A stretch of DNA of 64,000 nucleotides from Trinickia symbiotica. GTDB lineage: Bacteria; Pseudomonadota; Gammaproteobacteria; Burkholderiales; Burkholderiaceae. Shown piece by piece: positions 63,263-64,000 of the stretch (positions are counted from its first letter, which is position 1; each line of letters begins with the position of its first letter). The stretch covers positions 62,001 to 126,000 of the forward strand of contig NZ_PTIR01000013.1 in the NCBI RefSeq assembly GCF_002934455.1. The letters are read 5' to 3'. The notes beneath the pieces are model-generated. The model did no database searches, had not been told where the DNA came from, and saw only the letters and a program-made list of their open reading frames with translations. The position numbers and the translations under genes are program-made.

Positions 63263-63909
63263 CGGCGCCCCCGGCTCGAGTCTCTAGTGCTGGACGGAGC
63301 GTCGGCAGGCCCCTCGCCCTCCCACTGCAGCCGTGCCGCGATGTCCACGGCGGAAGCGCTGCCGGCGCCGGCGGCCGATCTCCAATGCGTTATTTCAGCC
63401 ACACGAACGCCATCCGCCCGCCCCAATCGCTCGATCCATGCGGTGGCGGCGGAAGCGTCGACGGCAGTCGCGTCCAGGGCGAGCCCCTTGCCGGTCAGCG
63501 TCAAACGACGCAGTACCACGCCGGGATTCGGCGGGCGGCTCAGCATCTCGGCGATACCGAGAAGCCGGGCGCGCGGCTTCGCCAGTTCCCCGCCAATTGC
63601 CTTGCGCTCGCGGGCCTCCGCGCCCGCGCGCTCGAGTTGCCGGTAGTCGGCAAGCGGCGCCGCGAAGTCGGCGAGCAGCGCTTGCAGCTCGGCGCGCCGC
63701 CGCATCGAACCCGATGCCCCGAATGCATCGTCCCACCCGGTCCATGCGAGCGCGGCGAGAGCGCCGCACAGCACAGCCGCGGCCGACTCCGCGATGAGCC
63801 GGCGACGCCGGCCGCGCGTCAGGTGTTGCCGGTAGGGCAGCAAATTGAAGCCGCCGATACGGATGCCGACAGGCTGCCCGCCCCGGCCGGGCAACAACCT
63901 TGCGATCAT
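63259..63909 (-). CDS. pilN: PilN-like type IV pilus assembly protein
   Basis: A 216-residue protein with a PilM-binding N-terminal motif (GFNLLPYRQ, like the INLLPYR of PilN), a single membrane helix (about residues 42-60) and a periplasmic coiled coil plus small alpha/beta domain. It links cytoplasmic PilM to the PilO/P proteins in the inner membrane. Overlaps of 4 bp (ATGA) with pilM and with the PilO-P gene show a tightly coupled operon. Confidence 0.85.
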   Translation of the reverse strand: MIARLLPGRGGQPVGIRIGGFNLLPYRQHLTRGRRRRLIAESAAAVLCGALAALAWTGWDDAFGASGSMRRRAELQALLADFAAPLADYRQLERAGAEARERKAIGGELAKPRARLLGIAEMLSRPPNPGVVLRRLTLTGKGLALDATAVDASAATAWIERLGRADGVRVAEITHWRSAAGAGSASAVDIAARLQWEGEGPADAPSSTRDSSRGRR

Positions 63910-64000
63910 TCGTACACCCCGCGCAGGGCGAGTCCGAACGCGACGGCGAACGTCGGCGCCTGCGCCCAGCGATAGGCGTCGCCCAACCGATGGTGCGCGT
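63906..64000 (-). CDS. pilM: PilM-like protein, C-terminal end only
   Basis: The last 31 codons of a gene entering from the right edge, ending WAQAPTFAVAFGLALRGVYE and a TGA that overlaps the pilN ATG. The AFGLALRG-type ending is common in actin-like PilM proteins, and position before pilN fits. Too little is present for more. Confidence 0.7.
   Translation of the reverse strand, partial: AHHRLGDAYRWAQAPTFAVAFGLALRGVYE

Overview
The window is a high-GC (about two thirds G+C) betaproteobacterial chromosome segment. Gene content and order point to Burkholderiaceae, Burkholderia sensu lato (Burkholderia, Paraburkholderia, Trinickia or a relative): petABC-sspAB beside a tRNA-Thr, one long mla-yadGH-bolA-murA-his-tat run, gltBD, and pilMN(OP)Q-aroKB-dgt. 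The genus cannot be settled from sequence reading alone. Most genes lie on the minus strand; the plus-strand exceptions are a DegS/HtrA protease, an SbmA/YddA-type ABC transporter, a lipoprotein, two response regulators with one sensor kinase, OmpW and a DUF883 protein.

Layout. 1-1.7 kb: DUF3311 protein and an MctP-like monocarboxylate symporter that runs off the left edge. 1.7-3.9 kb: a small accessory patch with a frameshifted sensor-kinase remnant and an intact AbrB-type antitoxin/Doc toxin pair with a palindromic operator, directly 3' of tRNA-Thr. 4.0-8.2 kb: sspB, sspA and petCBA (cytochrome bc1). 8.4-12.6 kb: Nif3-like protein, HtrA protease, tatCBA and hinT. 12.6-21 kb: the histidine pathway (hisG D C B, marC, hisH A F I E, read on the minus strand). 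21-29.2 kb: murA, bolA, a YadGH-type ABC exporter and the complete mlaFEDACB lipid-transport set. 29.3-33 kb: thiO-thiS-thiG-thiE behind a TPP riboswitch.

33.2-41.3 kb is the least ordinary part: an ABC transporter, a lipoprotein, two clearly paralogous OmpR-family regulators (one orphan, one with an EnvZ-like kinase) and, between them, a divergent four-gene envelope operon that includes an FlgH (flagellar L-ring) paralogue with no other flagellar gene nearby. 41.4-43.2 kb: a Tat-lipoprotein tyrosine-phosphatase homologue whose catalytic Cys is Ser, and a ThpR-type phosphoesterase. 43.2-49.6 kb: gltD and gltB. 50-52.2 kb: a RAYT-like 'transposase' that has lost its HUH and Tyr catalytic residues, ompW and a DUF883 protein. 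52.3-57.4 kb: ugpBAECQ glycerol-3-phosphate import. 57.5-64 kb: dgt, aroB, aroK, pilQ, a PilO-PilP fusion, pilN and the tail of pilM.

Functional links inside the window: the Rieske protein PetA and the phosphatase-like lipoprotein carry twin-arginine signals and so are expected clients of the TatABC encoded here; the Mla set, MurA, YadGH, OmpW and the FlgH-like operon all concern the cell envelope; HisF/HisH form the imidazole glycerol phosphate synthase that draws on glutamine, as does GltBD. The best candidates for undescribed biology are the two-component/FlgH-like envelope operon (35.9-41.2 kb), the domesticated RAYT-like protein (50.0-50.7 kb) and the Cys-to-Ser phosphatase homologue (41.4-42.4 kb).
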